64,000 nucleotides of DNA, from the NCBI GenBank assembly GCA_018881555.1, contig JACAXG010000201.1, positions 248,001-312,000 on the forward strand, given 5' to 3'. Origin of the DNA: Amblyornis subalaris. Its lineage: Eukaryota > Chordata > Aves > Passeriformes > Ptilonorhynchidae. The stretch's first letter is position 1. Each line of letters opens with the position of its first letter. The notes under the pieces are model-generated. The model was not told the origin of the DNA. It ran no database searches and worked only from the letters and a program-made list of their open reading frames with translations. Shown in pieces: positions 1 through 11,600 of this stretch. The position numbers and the translations under genes are program-made.

Positions 1-487
1 GGATCACATTTCTGTGTTTTAAATTAATCCCAGGGCAGCAAGCACTCCTTCCTCTCACCCTTGCCAAGCGTTCCTAAGTCCTGAACTGCTGCTCTTGGAG
101 CAAGCACAAACTCCAGACTCACAAGCTGACCTTTATTTACTTTGTTTGTGCTCAGTTGCTTTCCAGACCACCTCCTCCTCCTGCTTTCCCTCTCACTCCT
201 CCTTATTCTGTTATCTCACAAATGGGTCTTAGCTGGGGACCTCTTCTGTGTTCATCTCTCCCTTGGTTTTCCCTCCCTCCCTCTGAGGCTGGAAAATGCT
301 GCAGGGTCCTGACACAAGACCAGGCTCCTGCTGGAAACGAGCCCCTCTCCCCCAGGATCCCTCTGGGGAACGTGGCTGCGGTGACCAGCTGAGGATGCCC
401 GAGGCAGACGGTGACAGTGGGACCAGCACATGATCCCATCCCTGGTGCCTTTCCAGCCTCCAGCTCTTTTCATCCCGTGGACATGAA
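1..487. other. Unique non-coding sequence
   Basis: No gene or repeat family recognised. The plus strand carries a pyrimidine-rich run at about 168-215 (cctcctcctcctgctttccc and following). Open frames here are short and begin at non-ATG codons. Confidence 0.6.
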
Positions 488-642
488 ACCACAGCACGAT
501 TTGGGTTGGAAGGGGCGTTTAAAGGTCACCCAGTCCCACCCCCTGCCATGGGCAGGGACACCTTGCACTGTCCCAGGCTGCTCCAAGCCCCATCCAACCC
601 GGCCCTGGACACTGCCAGGGACAGCACAACCTCCCTGAGCAA
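488..642 (-). mobile_element. CR1 LINE 3'-end fragment
   Basis: The plus strand reads the reverse complement of a CR1 tail: gatttgggttggaagggg, then ccatgggcagggacacc, then a tgctccaagccccatccaac block ending near ccctgagcaa. The element is 5'-truncated as usual for CR1. It has lost the terminal attctatgattct-type repeat. Confidence 0.88.
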
Positions 643-3254
643 AATGTGGTTTCTGTGCAAGCCAGTGACTCTCACAGATCTCTCTTTGGGGATTGCATCC
701 AGTTTCTCCACAAACCCACGTAAACATCCCCAGTGTCCTGCTGTGAGCAGTTCCATGGGTTGTCCACCCCATCTGCCACCTTGAACTGCTCCAGGAGACA
801 CTGTGAACCTTAGAACTTCTAGAAAATTATCCTCCCTGGAGTAACAGGGAGGATCTGCACCAAGCAGAGACACAGCAGGTGGATTCTATCCCTTCAACTT
901 TACTTCTGACAGATATTTCATGCTGAAATTTCCATCAGGGAACTTCCAGCCTGGGTGCTTGGGGTCCTGGTGTTGCAGCAGAGTTTCGGCTGTGGCTCCT
1001 CCATCTGGCCTATGCCCCCTGGAACCCAAAAGGGTGACTTACCAGCCTGTAAATCTTCTTCCTGGGCAGAGCTTAAATAAAGAGGAAAAACCATCCGACC
1101 CCACGGCTGTCCCTATTGAAAGGTTGTTCAGGAGGAGAAAAGTTCTCTTGANTTTTCAAGAACTATAAAGATGATACAAATGGGTGTTTGATACACTGTG
1201 CAAAACAAATGCTGTGTGGTGCAGAGTGTAAAAGCCTCCTTAAAAGATTTTAAATAAAGAAAAAATTATGGAAAGGCTGAAAAAAGGGAAATAACGTTTT
1301 GTGATGCCAACAGACTCGTCCTGTGCAAACAAGAGGACTAAGGGGGAAAAATAGAGTTGGATGATTTAACTACTTGGCTTTGGTTACTGGATCTTCTCTT
1401 GAATTTGGAAAAAATTAAGTTAGAAGGAAAAATATCAAGAAAGAGTTGGAGTGGCCATGTAACAACACCCCGGAGCCACAGGACAATGGCAGCCATGAAT
1501 AAAATTTTCAGGATCACTCTCTCTGCCCTAAGGCCCGACCTTTGAAGGGAAAAAGAGTGAAAATGAGAGTACAACTACAAGGAAATCCATTGCAAATACA
1601 CAAAATACATAATTTTTTTTTAGCTGCTTGCTTTTGGACTGGAGGAGAGACTGTTCCCACAGGGACAAATGGACAAGAAAACAACTTGGAGAGCAAGACT
1701 CCAGACTTACAGAGACCGAAGGAAACTGTCAGTGTCATGTTTGTGGAGCCATCAGACCCAGACTCTTCCGGGGGACTGTGAGAGTCCTTCACCCACCCCA
1801 CCCTCCCTCCACTGCCTCCAGCAGGGTCAGAAATCCCCTGACTCCCCCTGCCCCAGGCCCCAGTGCAGAGGGACCAACAGTATTAACAGGGTTTCCCTTT
1901 TGCTGGGGTGCAGGCATGTTCCTTTTCCTTTCAAAGTTCATTCAGTTTCCACTCTCAGGATGGCTGAGATCTGCATTAAATACTCCCTGACAGGCCCCCG
2001 GGTGTAACCTTGAGAGCAGCAGCTTCTCCCTCCAAGCATTTCCTTGCTATTAAAGGAGTGTGAGGAAATCTTTTTCTTTAATTGAGGGAGGTGCTTTCCC
2101 AGACACCAAGAAATGGGTGGAAGAAGGATCTCCCCCTGAAGCCTGCACAGCCCATTTTTGCCCATTAACTACCAGCTTGAAATGGATTTTCATTTCAGTT
2201 TAGTTGCTGAGCTTCAAATCCCTGTTTTCAACTCATGTGTTCCTATGCCCAGCCCAACCCTCCCACAATGAGACGGCTGCTCCTGCCCCAGCCCTGGCAC
2301 AGCTCTAATCCTTGTTAGAGCCCAGTCTGCACACGCAGCACTTGGGTTCTGCAGGGACTCTGCCAACCAGAGCTCCCATCTTTGCCTACAGAGCAGATAA
2401 AACCTCCTTCAGCAGCAGCCTGCAAGGAACTGTGCCTGGCAGCACTTCTCAAGCAAGGTATTTTGGGGTCATATGAAGAATANTGCAAACCATTCCAAAC
2501 CCAAAGAATAATGTATTTGCATAGTAAGGTCTAAATAGCAAAGAAAACCCAAAAAGCTGAGGCTTCCAGCCTTGGATCCTGCACTGGGAGATAGAGGTCC
2601 TAGCACCATGGAAAGATGTTTGTATCGGGAGTCAGGAATGTGCAAGGTTTCCTCTGCTATTTGGGGCTTTGGTGGGAAGGAGTGTGTGGCTGAAAGGAGA
2701 AATTATGACTTGGTCAAATTTTATGCTGACAATTCACACGCAGATCATCTGCGGGGGGGAGTGGTGGTGAGGAGATGCACACAGCTGGCTGATTCTGGAA
2801 ATCAGGCAGTTTTTTTGTTGGGAAAAGCCAAAGACAGTGACTAAAGAGCTCAGGGTATGTTGAGGGCTGAGGGTGTAAAAAATTGCCAACCAAACCACAG
2901 AAGCTGTGGAGAGGAGCACCAAACCCTCCTCTGCTCCCCCCACAGCAGGGTCAGCACTGCTGCACCCAGGCACAGCGACCAGAGCTTGGCCAAGTCCTCC
3001 CAGTGCCCATTTCCCCTCCAGTCTGAACCCAAACGTAGGGCTGGAAACACAGGCAGACATTCCATGGTTCTATGGTATCCCTGCGTGAGCTCCTGGGGAT
3101 CAGTGAGCACAACCTGCACTGTGTGGTCCTCATCCATCCTAAGCCTTGTGGCAGCCACTGGGATCTGCGCACGGCTCCTCTCTCCCAGCCTGGCTGAGGG
3201 GGTTGCTTTCCCCAGGGGTTTGCTCTCCCAATGGTTGGTGCAACCCAATGGACG
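643..3254. other. Unique non-coding sequence
   Basis: No exon or repeat supported. An A-rich stretch at about 1230-1275 contains an AATAAA on the plus strand (1253-1258) with no coding exon upstream that I can defend. Isolated N bases occur at 1152 and 2484. Confidence 0.55.
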
Positions 3255-3582
3255 TTACAGAATCACAGAACGGTCTGGACTGGAAGAGACATTTAAAGGT
3301 CACCAGTCCCACCCCCTGCCATGGGCAGGGACACCTTCCACTATTCCAACTTGCTCCAAGCCCCGTCCAGCCTGGCCTCGAACACTTCTAGGGATGGAGC
3401 AGCCACAGCTTCTCTGGGCAACCTGTGCAACAGCCTCAACCACCCTCATTGTAAAAAATTTCTTCCTTGTATCTAGTCTGAATCTATACTTTTTTAATTT
3501 AAAACCATTACCCCTTTTCCTATCNCTACCAAAAGGTCTGTGCTCATCTTTTTTACAATACCCCCTGAGGTATTGACAGTTG
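3255..3582 (-). mobile_element. CR1 LINE fragment, older copy
   Basis: Starts with acagaatcacagaacgg and continues through the gggcagggacaccttccac block, ttctctgggcaacctgtgc, and then aaaaccattaccccttttcc. It reaches the region where intact CR1 copies read cccttgtcctatcactac. It is more diverged than most copies here and extends further toward the CR1 5' side, to about 3582. Confidence 0.9.
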
Positions 3583-4436
3583 TGTGTATTGAATGTTGCA
3601 CTGGCTCCAGCTGAAAGAATTTAACCTCAGGAGATTGCTCTTTCTTCTTCCCTGGCTTCTGCTTGCTCTTGCACACAGCTGCTTTTACAGTTCTCAGCCC
3701 TGCCCTCCACAGGCTGGCACTCTGTTATCCCATTCACATTTCCCTGCTCCCCACCAGAGCACTTGGAACATTTCAGCTGTAACATCTCCAAAGATGCCTT
3801 TGCTCCCAGACACCCTGAAACCTCCTCCGTGCGACAGCGCCTTTGGTTTGAAAGGGTCACCAGCAGTGGCTCTGCACCCCAGGGGCCAGGGGGTCACAGC
3901 CCCAGAGCCAGGTATGGTCCTGCAGAGGCTGATCATAAACCAGCCCAGCCAAAGCTACCTCAGCTATAAAATATCACTGCAGCATCAAATGCAAAGCTTA
4001 GCTTGAGCTTTCACAGCTTTCATGGCTGAATGAGTGACAAAACAGCGGCCACAGTGTTTTAATTAGTGCCTCTGAATTCCTTCATTTCTTCTGCCAGTTC
4101 AGTCTGGAATTTTTGGAGTATCTATCCTTCATTAAAATAAGGAGTCTCAAAGACTTTGGAGCCTGAAATACCTATTTTTTTGTACAGCTGAAGGTCAAGG
4201 CTCAGCCCTTTTAGACATAGTGCTGCTAAAATATACTTGTCTGCCTCTCCCTGCACATCATCAGTCTTCTCCATCCACATCTGGAGCAATAGTTGAGATC
4301 TCCCTTTGAGCCAATCCATGTGCTATGCCTTCTGCTCAAATATTTAACAAGTTTTTGTGATTGGTCTTGAAACGCAGTAGGACCAGGGGTGACTGGTCAT
4401 GACTTTTCCTTTCTTAAAATTGCCTGTTTAACTGTG
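3583..4436. other. Unique sequence downstream of a candidate minus-strand terminal exon
   Basis: Moderately AT-rich. If the terminal exon at 4513-4610 is real, cleavage would fall at about 4415-4430 and this would be intergenic. A 65-codon ATG frame on the minus strand (4319-4122) has average amino-acid composition but no family I recognise and a weak start context. Confidence 0.4.
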
Positions 4437-4442
4437 TTTATT
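4437..4442 (-). promoter_or_regulatory. Candidate polyadenylation signal AATAAA
   Basis: The plus strand reads tttatt, so the minus strand carries AATAAA about 70 bases past the stop codon of the candidate terminal exon at 4513-4610. The spacing suits a very short 3' UTR. The hexamer is common in AT-rich DNA, so its weight comes from its position. Confidence 0.3.
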
Positions 4443-4512
4443 TACAGTGTGCTCCAAAATCTTTCAGTTGAGGTCCCCGTACTCAAAGATGTAAAAACTA
4501 CCTCTCCATGCT

Positions 4513-4610
4513 TCACTTATTTAGGAATGTTATTGAGTTGTCCCACGTTTTGAGGGCTTTGAAGGAGTTCTTCTCGATGGCTGAGAGGACGAGGATCTTC
4601 TCATTAGACA
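4513..4610 (-). CDS. Candidate terminal coding exon of an unidentified minus-strand gene
   Basis: Reading the minus strand downward from 4660, there is a GGCTGAC branch-point-like motif, a pyrimidine tract (CTTTCCTTTCCC, then CTCCCTCCAG) and an acceptor before 4610. The exon then supplies two bases of a split codon, 31 codons and a TGA at 4515-4513. The peptide begins SNEKILVLSAIEKNSFK and ends WDNSITFLNK. Third codon positions are about two-thirds G/C, while first and second positions are about 30% G/C; this contrast is typical of bird coding DNA and not of neighbouring sequence. An AATAAA follows about 70 bases later. The reading frame is also open upstream of the acceptor to a TGA near 4670, so the acceptor is inferred. 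Function is unknown. From memory only, the EKN-S-F run followed by W-D recalls the C-terminus of ADA2/ADGF adenosine deaminases, but no other ADA2 exon was found nearby. It could be a chance open frame or a pseudogene remnant. Confidence 0.35.
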
Positions 4611-6086
4611 CTGGAGGGAGTTGCAGTGGGAAAGGAAAGTCAGCCTGGACAGACCTTGAAAGGGATCAAGATAGACTTGATAAGAGCGAATATTCTGAGA
4701 CACTGGGGCAGCCCAAATGGTGCAGCAGGCAAGGGTGAGACTTATGGTGGTCTCTGACCATGAGATACGTGGCAGAGTGATGGACATCCCTAATTTGATA
4801 GTTGGGGGACAAAGGTGGGTAAAATTCCTAGGAAATGGAATGATATGTACTGAGGGTCAAAGAAACAATTCAATGTATTTATGAAAATAAACAGACAAAT
4901 CAAGACCTTTATGTAATAAAAGGATATTTCTGTTGTTAGTCAATTTATTTTGGTCTCAGTTTGATCAGCTTTAATAATGACCCTGCAGCACTGTTCTCGT
5001 TTCCCTCCTGTTCAATCGAGAAGNAGCAAAATGGGAAAGATAGGAATTTCTCCTTCCTACACACAGAGGAGATGAGGCATTGTCCCACTTTTCAACACAA
5101 ATCCATTAAATCCCAGGATGAGACCTAATTCTTTACCTGTATCACCATGACACAGCACCGAGTTACTTGGGGTGTGAGCTGCAGTGACCCTGGCATGTAT
5201 TTTCCGTGTTATTTAGGAACTATGAGGAAGAAAAACAACTGTTATTATCTTTTGGATACTTTTTAAAATCCTGTTCTGAAAGTGTCATTACGAGANAGAG
5301 TGAGAGGAATTCAGACTCTGCAATGAGCACGGGATGGGGATGTCGGTATTTGACAAGAATTGTGAGGCTCTGAGTGATGTGCTGGGTACTTAATGAAGCC
5401 ACCTAGAAATGCTGACATATTTGCATTCCCGTTAAAAGAAAATAATAATAATAATTTGAGGTTGTTGAAAAGCTCTGCTCTGACAGCGCTGGAAAATGCC
5501 TCTCATTCACCCCCAGACACAAAGCAGCCTCTGCTCCTGCTGTGCCTGGGCTGCTTTCAGAGACCTGCCTGCTCTGGGACACGGCTGCTCCTGGACGAGG
5601 AAGAGCCCTCAGCGCCCTCCAGTCCATGTCCCGGCCGCCTGCATCCCCTTTCCCAGCCTGGGGGCACCAGGGCTCTCACAAGCTGCGTGCCCCGGGGTCC
5701 CACACCCCAGACTGTGGCCATGGGACAGCTGCAGGGCAGGGGCAGCTGTAGGGCAGGGGCCTGGGGGAATTCCTGGGGCTGGGGTGTCCCAGGCCCTCCT
5801 GCCGAGCTGGGGAGCAAACCCCAGCCCCAGCACATCTCTCAACAGGAAGGATGGCAGGGGGCCTTGCTGCCTCCATTTCCATGGCATTGTCCCAAACCTT
5901 CCTCCCTGGCATCATGCCCTGCCCCTACAGACTATGCCCTGGCCTGACTGCACTTAAGTGTTTTCCAGAGTGTCAAAAAAACAGCTGAGGGATTCTGCAG
6001 CAGCTGTGGCCGGTGATACAAACCCAAACACCGTTTCTATTCCCTGATGTGTGCTCTGGTTTGGAGTGTGCTTGGTCTGGGTTTTC
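4611..6086. other. Unique sequence with short low-complexity runs
   Basis: Contains a short (AAT)n run at about 5440-5455 and a 17-bp unit (cagctgcagggcagggg) repeated twice at 5726-5759 inside a GC-rich stretch. A minus-strand exon-like segment at 5137-5184 (CAG|GTAAAG donor, open in phase 1 to 1) was seen but has a poor pyrimidine tract. No gene is supported. Confidence 0.45.
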
Positions 6087-6143
6087 TCCTTCCTTCCTTC
6101 CTTCCTTCCTTCCTTCCTTCCTTCCTTCCTTCCTTCCTTCCTT
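6087..6143 (+). repeat. (CCTT)n microsatellite
   Basis: About 14 uninterrupted tetranucleotide units (tcct/ccttn register) on the plus strand. It produces artificial Leu-Pro-Ser-Phe and Lys-Glu-Gly-Arg repeat peptides in several frames. Confidence 0.98.
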
Positions 6144-8942
6144 GGATCCTCAGAGTCTCTCAGGTCAAACCTCAACCTGCCTGGAGGACTTCCAGTATTC
6201 CCAGGATCCAGTGCTCCTCATTACAGAGGCTTTGGGGTACATATCTCACTTGTCTGACAGAAACAAGTCGCTGCTGTTCCCCCAGTCCAAGTCTGAGGTG
6301 ACAGAAGAGCTGCTGGGACCTGCTGAGAGCCTCGGAGCCGTGACCTGCTGCTGCCCAGGGCGGGCTGAGGGCTCCAAGCGTGGCCAGGCTGAGCTGGGAC
6401 TCACTCAGCACCCCCGGCTGCAGCCAAGCTTCGGGCTGGCAGGAGGCTGAACCTCTACAAAAGCTCCCACTCCACACCAGGCTTTGCCAGGAGATGCTTC
6501 CCTGGAGAGAAAGGCACCAGGGAGGAAAGCAACGGTGAGAAGTAACAAGGAGAAAAGCAAAGAGAACTCTGGACTGGGTAATTTCTGGCCAACGATTGTC
6601 TCTAACAAGGTTTGACTGTATTAATTAATTGAGATGTGCCTTGGAGAGCTGGAGCTGCTGCAGATGGAAGCTGGCCAGGAAGAAAAAAACCTTAATTTTC
6701 TCTGCAAACCTTCTGACTAGACCAGACCTCTGAGGTTCGGTGTGGCAGGCTTTGGGGAGATGGGCAGGTTTCCAGGGTCTGTGACACAGCTATAGGTAGA
6801 ATTTGGTTGTCATGAACTGCCAGGGCAGGTGGCCAGGGGTGGAGAAGGACAAAGCTTTGCAGTGGGACCAAGCTGGGTCATTCTCTCACATAAACTTTTG
6901 ATTAATTTCCTACATGAAGCCAAAATGTTTGGTCTTTCCTTGTCTGTGTAGGAAGAAAGACATAAATCAGGATATGTGTCACTCCTCAGAGGTTCAGGTC
7001 ATTGGTAGGGCTAAGCCCACTCGAGTCCTTACACACCCACTGTCTTCACTGTCAGTCCCAATAACAACTCCCACATGGACCTCCCTGGGAGGCAGAGACA
7101 TGGGTGGGCTGGATGGACCAGGACCACAGTGGGTGACCCCAGATAAGCTCTTCCAAGCACTCTGCAGATCCTGCAGAGCCAGTGCTGGGCAGCAGCGTGG
7201 GTGCAGCTCCCCACGGAAGGAAATGCTCCAGCCCCTGCTTGAGCCTGTCCTGCAGCTCAGGAGGAACAGAGCTCTGCAGTGCAAGGGGGGGGGTGGCCGA
7301 GCTCACACCCCAGGGAACACCCAGCATGTGCAGAACAGCCACCGTGTGCCAGGGGGTGCAGGGAGCACGTGGTCACAGCTTGGGCCAGAGTTTTCCCGGG
7401 TCTTGGAGAATGTGCTGGAAAGGTGGTCTGTGCATCTTTCCCTTCTAAATGTCACCTAAAAACCAGCAGGGAGAGGACAAAACAAGACCTTTCCAAATCT
7501 GCTTTTCTGCGATGCAGGGAAACTTTNCTCCTTGCTTTGAGCACTGTGGAGGCAGCAGCTGGCAGGCTCTGTGCCCNCAGCCCATCCATGGATCTGGATT
7601 CCCGGATGTCCCCAAGGACCCTCCCACTGCTGCCATGAGAAGNGATGGATGTTGAGACACATCCTGCAGCCCTGTGACCTGACAGCAGGAGGAGGAGCTG
7701 AGTGCAAACACAGCAATATCAACGTGCCCAAATGAAAAACACCCCACTNGAACAGAGACATGTCTGTGTTACACTCAGTGTCTCCCAGTGGTTTGTTCAT
7801 GTAAGTTTTTCTCTTGGAAGTTTTAACCTGGGAGCAGAAGGAATCACTTCTATAGCTGTTCACTATTTCTAATTTTTTTCTAAAAAATACAACTCCTGTG
7901 ATTTGGATGTTAGGGACTGGATTTAAACTAAGTAGAGTCAAAATGCTGCTGACAACCCTTGTAACTCCTGCTACAGTTTCTAGAGCCAAGGCTTGAGAAG
8001 ACGCTGGACAGAGGTGGGTACTGCCTGGCATGGGGTTCAGACGTGCAAGAATAAGAGGTGTGGAGCCAGTTCTGGGATTCCCTCATTTTCCCTTTGGACA
8101 CGATTTCAACACACTTGGAAACAAACTGTCTCAGCTTTTCAGATTCTTTTTCTGCCATAATAGGGACATAATCGAGACTGAAACTACTTCCACTAATTGT
8201 CTCTCTTTTAAATCTGAAGTGGTGCCAAGTTCCTCCTTGGGAATTGTTCCAACAGCTGTTGTCACCAGCTCCCCAGGAGGACGTTGGCACACGAGGTGAT
8301 CATCGGGCACCTCGGGAGACGCAGCCTGGTCACACAGCCCAGCCCCACCACAGCCTCACATCAATCCAAATGATGTTCCCAGTGCTGCTGTGTATCTGCC
8401 TGTTGAACACTCTTAGGTCTGTAAAGGCTGTGACATATTTTTAAATCCCAAAATAAAAACAAAGCAGAAGGCAGATACTTCCCCCCAAAAGACAAAGGAT
8501 TCTAAGTCTCTACAGAGGATTGAAAAACACATTTTTGCAGAGAAAGAAGCAGGATGAAATGTTTCCAGTGACCTTTGTTCAATTCAAGAGCATGACAGCT
8601 CCCGAGCCCTTTGCTTGCACCAGTCACAGTCACCCCTACGGTGCTTTCTGGGGCTGTGGGCTGCAGTCTGCACCGGTGTTTCAGCAGGGAAGGTCACAGG
8701 CCTCGGGGAGAACAAGCAGCAGACAAATCATGGTGGTGAGCTCAGCTCAAGCCAACTCACCCAAAAGCTCGATGTACAGTAGGTATCTGGTTCAGACCCA
8801 GAGATTCACCTCCTTCTATGGCACCCAACTCTCCCAGAAACCCATGGGAAGTTCAANGCCCTGATACAATGAAAACACCTCAATATTTTGGAAGATATTG
8901 TCCAAGCCCTGATGGGTAATTTAATCCCAGAATCTGTTATTA
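6144..8942. other. Unique non-coding sequence
   Basis: Includes a GC-rich patch at 6290-6440, a run of nine G at 7285-7293 and several isolated N bases (7527, 7577, 7643, 7749, 8857). A 76-codon minus-strand ATG frame (8158-7928) with good start context is listed under findings. Nothing here matches a family I know. Confidence 0.5.
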
Positions 8943-9172
8943 TATCACAGAATCATTGAGTATCACAGAATGGTTTGGGTTGGAAGGGACCTCGAAGCCC
9001 ATTCAGCTCCTGCCATGGGTAGGGACACCTTCCACTACCCCAAGTTGCTCCAAGCCCTGTCCAACCTGGCCTTGGACACTTCCAGGGATCCAGGGGCAGC
9101 CACAGCTTCTCTGGGCACCTGTGCCAGGGCCTCCCCACCCTCACAGTAAAGATTTTTTCCTNTTAATGATAT
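8943..9172 (-). mobile_element. CR1 LINE 3'-end fragment
   Basis: Begins with tatcacagaatcattgag followed by a second tatcacagaatgg, so the tail repeat is present. It continues with ggtttgggttggaagggacc, a gtagggacaccttccac variant, gatccaggggcagccacag and ctccccaccctcacag. It stops in a T-rich stretch at 9172. Confidence 0.95.
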
Positions 9173-10285
9173 CATGAAACATCAAAGTGATTGGTTTAAT
9201 CTGAAAGCTTTGTGATTATAAACAGAGCACTTCTGGTCAGTGACCCAGGACAGCATCCCTGCTGTCCGTCCTGGCCCNCCCATGTCACCACCTCGACAGA
9301 ACTGGCCTTTGCCTCATGTCCTGTGTGGCTGTGCCTGACAGGACAGGCGTGAGCCATGTGGGCGTGGGAGCGTGGCTGAGCGGGACGCTGGCCCTGGGCT
9401 TGTGTGCCTGTCCCCACCAGGAACCTGCTCTGTACTAAAGATGCTTTTGCATTAAAGTGTAAATTAAAGTAGGACTGCAACAATACTCAAGAGGGAGCCC
9501 AAAAGAGAACAGAGAAGATTGATTATGTGCATATTTTAAGTGCTTTGTGACTGTGAATGTTTATTTGAAAAATAAGAGTGAACGAGAAGCACTGACACTA
9601 CAAATAAAAATAATACAGGGAAATACATCTCTTTTATTATTAAATTATAGATTAAAATAGGAAACAGGGGGGAATATAGAAACATATATCTCTTTGTGGA
9701 GGCTTTCTATAACAATCATCATAAAATAATGTAGCAGTACCTGACAGCTTAAATAAAGACAGGAGCTGAGGCTCCTATCTACACATTTATCTCCTCTGAT
9801 CCAGACAGGGTAAAGAGGCATAAAAGGCTGGGATAATAACATCTTCCCTGCACACCAGCTCCCAAACGAGAGGCAGATTTTATACTCGGTTACTCCACAT
9901 AATGTCAACATTGTTAGAAAACAAAAGCACCATGAAGGAACATCTTTTCCCCTCCTTCTCTTTCACCCTTTTTTCCCTTCTGATCTATTACTCTGTGATT
10001 TCTGTGTAACACACGAAGGGNCAGATCAGAAGCTCTGCTGCTCTGGATCAGCCCCTGGATTGGTGGGGCAGCAGGGCATGGAACAAAGGGAAGGCGCAGT
10101 GGGGTTCAGGTGGGTGCACACAAATCAGATGCAGAGAAGCAGGGAAAGGACCAGGCAATTCCCCCAGTCCCTGCCCCTTCCCTGTGGAAGTGTCACAAGA
10201 GCTACTGGAGATGACAGCTCTCGACCCCTCCTGCCCTGCCATTAACCTCTGCCCCCAAACGGGTCACTGGCAGGGACGGACAGAG
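9173..10285. other. Unique, partly AT-rich sequence
   Basis: AT-rich between about 9500 and 9760, otherwise unremarkable. No exon-like open frame with usable splice sites seen. Confidence 0.5.
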
Positions 10286-10817
10286 CTGTGTCCCTGTGTC
10301 CCTATGTCCCTACGTCCCTGTGTCTCTATCTCCTTGTGTCCCTGTGTCCCTGTGTCTCTGTGTCCCTGTGTCTCTGTGTCTCTGTGTCCCNNNNNNNNNN
10401 NNNNNNNNNNNNNNNNNNNNNNNNNNNNNNNNNNNNNNNNNNNNNNNNNNNNNNNNNNNNNNNNNNNNNNNNNNNNNNNNNNNNNNNNNNNNNNNNNNNN
10501 NNNNNNNNNNNNNNNNNNNNNNNNNNNNNNNNNNNNNNNNNNNNNNNNNNNNNNNNNNNNNNNNNNNNNNNNNNNNNNNNNNNNNNNNNNNNNNNNNNNN
10601 NNNNNNNNNNNNNNNNNNNNNNNNNNNNNNNNNNNNNNNNNNNNNNNNNNNNNNNNNNNNNNNNNNNNNNNNNNNNNNNNNNNNNNNNNNNNNNNNNNNN
10701 NNNNNNNNNNNNNNNNNNNNNNNNNNNNNNNNNNNNNNNNNNNNNNCTGTGTCCCTGTGTCTCTGTGTCCCTGTGTCCCTGTGTCTGTGTCCCTGTGTCC
10801 CTGTGTCCCTGTGTCCC
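10286..10817 (+). repeat. (ctgtgtcc)n octanucleotide array containing an assembly gap
   Basis: Both sides of the N run are built from an 8-bp unit, ctgtgtcc, with C/T variants such as ctgtgtct and ctatgtcc. The array begins at 10286 and ends at 10817. The assembly breaks inside it, so the true copy number is unknown. The long open frames across this region are repeat translations joined by N. Confidence 0.95.
10391..10746. other. Assembly gap (356 N)
   Basis: A continuous run of N within the octanucleotide array. The size may be an estimate made by the assembler. Confidence 0.99.
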
Positions 10818-11114
10818 ACCGGAGGCACAGGTGGAGCCGCAGCTCGCACGGACCCGGCGCTGGGGCTGACATAAGGCCTTGGCACAACCAGGGGTTCCCT
10901 GCTGTCCATCCAGATGGACCCAAAGCCGGGGAGGTGCTGCCTGAAGAGCAGCCTATTTTCCCCTATTCCTTTCCTCACCAACAGTTACCTGCTGCCCCTG
11001 AGCAATTCTCCCACATCCTTGGCACGTTCAAGGTGACAGCACAGCAAGAAAATCCAACCTGGGGCAGTTCCTGCAACAAGCCACCCACACTCCTAAGAAA
11101 ATATAAAATAAAAT

Positions 11115-11600
11115 AGAACCATAGAATTTCAGAATGGTTTGGGTTGGAAGGGACCTGAAAGCTCATCCAGCTCCAACGCCCTGCCATGGGCAGGGACACC
11201 TTCCACTATCCCAGGGTGCTCCAAGCTCCATCCAACCTGGCCTTGGACACTGCCAGGGATGGGGCAGCCACAGCTGCTCTGGGCAGCCTGTGCCAGGGCC
11301 TCCCCACCCTCACAGGGAACAATTTCTTCCCAATATCCCATGTATCCCTGCCCTCTGGCAGTGGGAAGCCATTCCCTGTGTCCTGTCCCTCCATGCCTTG
11401 TCCCAAGCCCCTCTCCAGCTGTCCTGGACCCCCTTTAGGCACTGGCAGGGGCTCTGAGGTCTCCNTGGAGCCTTCNCTTCTCCAGGGGAACACCCCCAGC
11501 TCTCCCAGCCTGGCTCCAGAGCAGAGGAGCTCCACTTCTCAGAGCATCTCCATGGCCTCCTCGCGACTCACTCCAAAAGGTCCATGATCATAATATCCAT
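11115..11600 (-). mobile_element. CR1 LINE fragment, relatively long
   Basis: Starts tagaaccatagaatttcag and runs through the gggcagggacacc block, then tatcccagggtgctcc, ctccccaccctcacaggg and cactggcaggggctctgagg. Further CR1 text follows (ctctcccagcctggctcc, then catggcctcctcg). The boundary near 11600 is approximate. The same upstream module recurs at 46.3-46.4 kb and 56.4-56.6 kb. Confidence 0.95.

Noticed and set aside
2857..3576. 239-codon plus-strand open frame
   Set aside because: Its second half is antisense CR1 sequence and it contains an N; no protein family resemblance.
5954..6450. Leu-Pro-Ser-Phe and Lys-Glu-Gly-Arg repeat peptides
   Set aside because: Direct translation of the (CCTT)n microsatellite.
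7456..8031. 191-codon minus-strand open frame starting at ATG
   Set aside because: Four codons contain N, start context is weak, no domain is visible, and the length is compatible with chance.
8762..8880. Minus-strand exon-like segment (TATCAG acceptor, TTTTGG|GTGAGT donor)
   Set aside because: All three frames contain stops between the two splice-like signals.
10184..11116. Long open frames across 10.2-11.1 kb
   Set aside because: They consist of octanucleotide-repeat translation (Val-Ser-Leu-Cys-Pro type) joined through a run of N.
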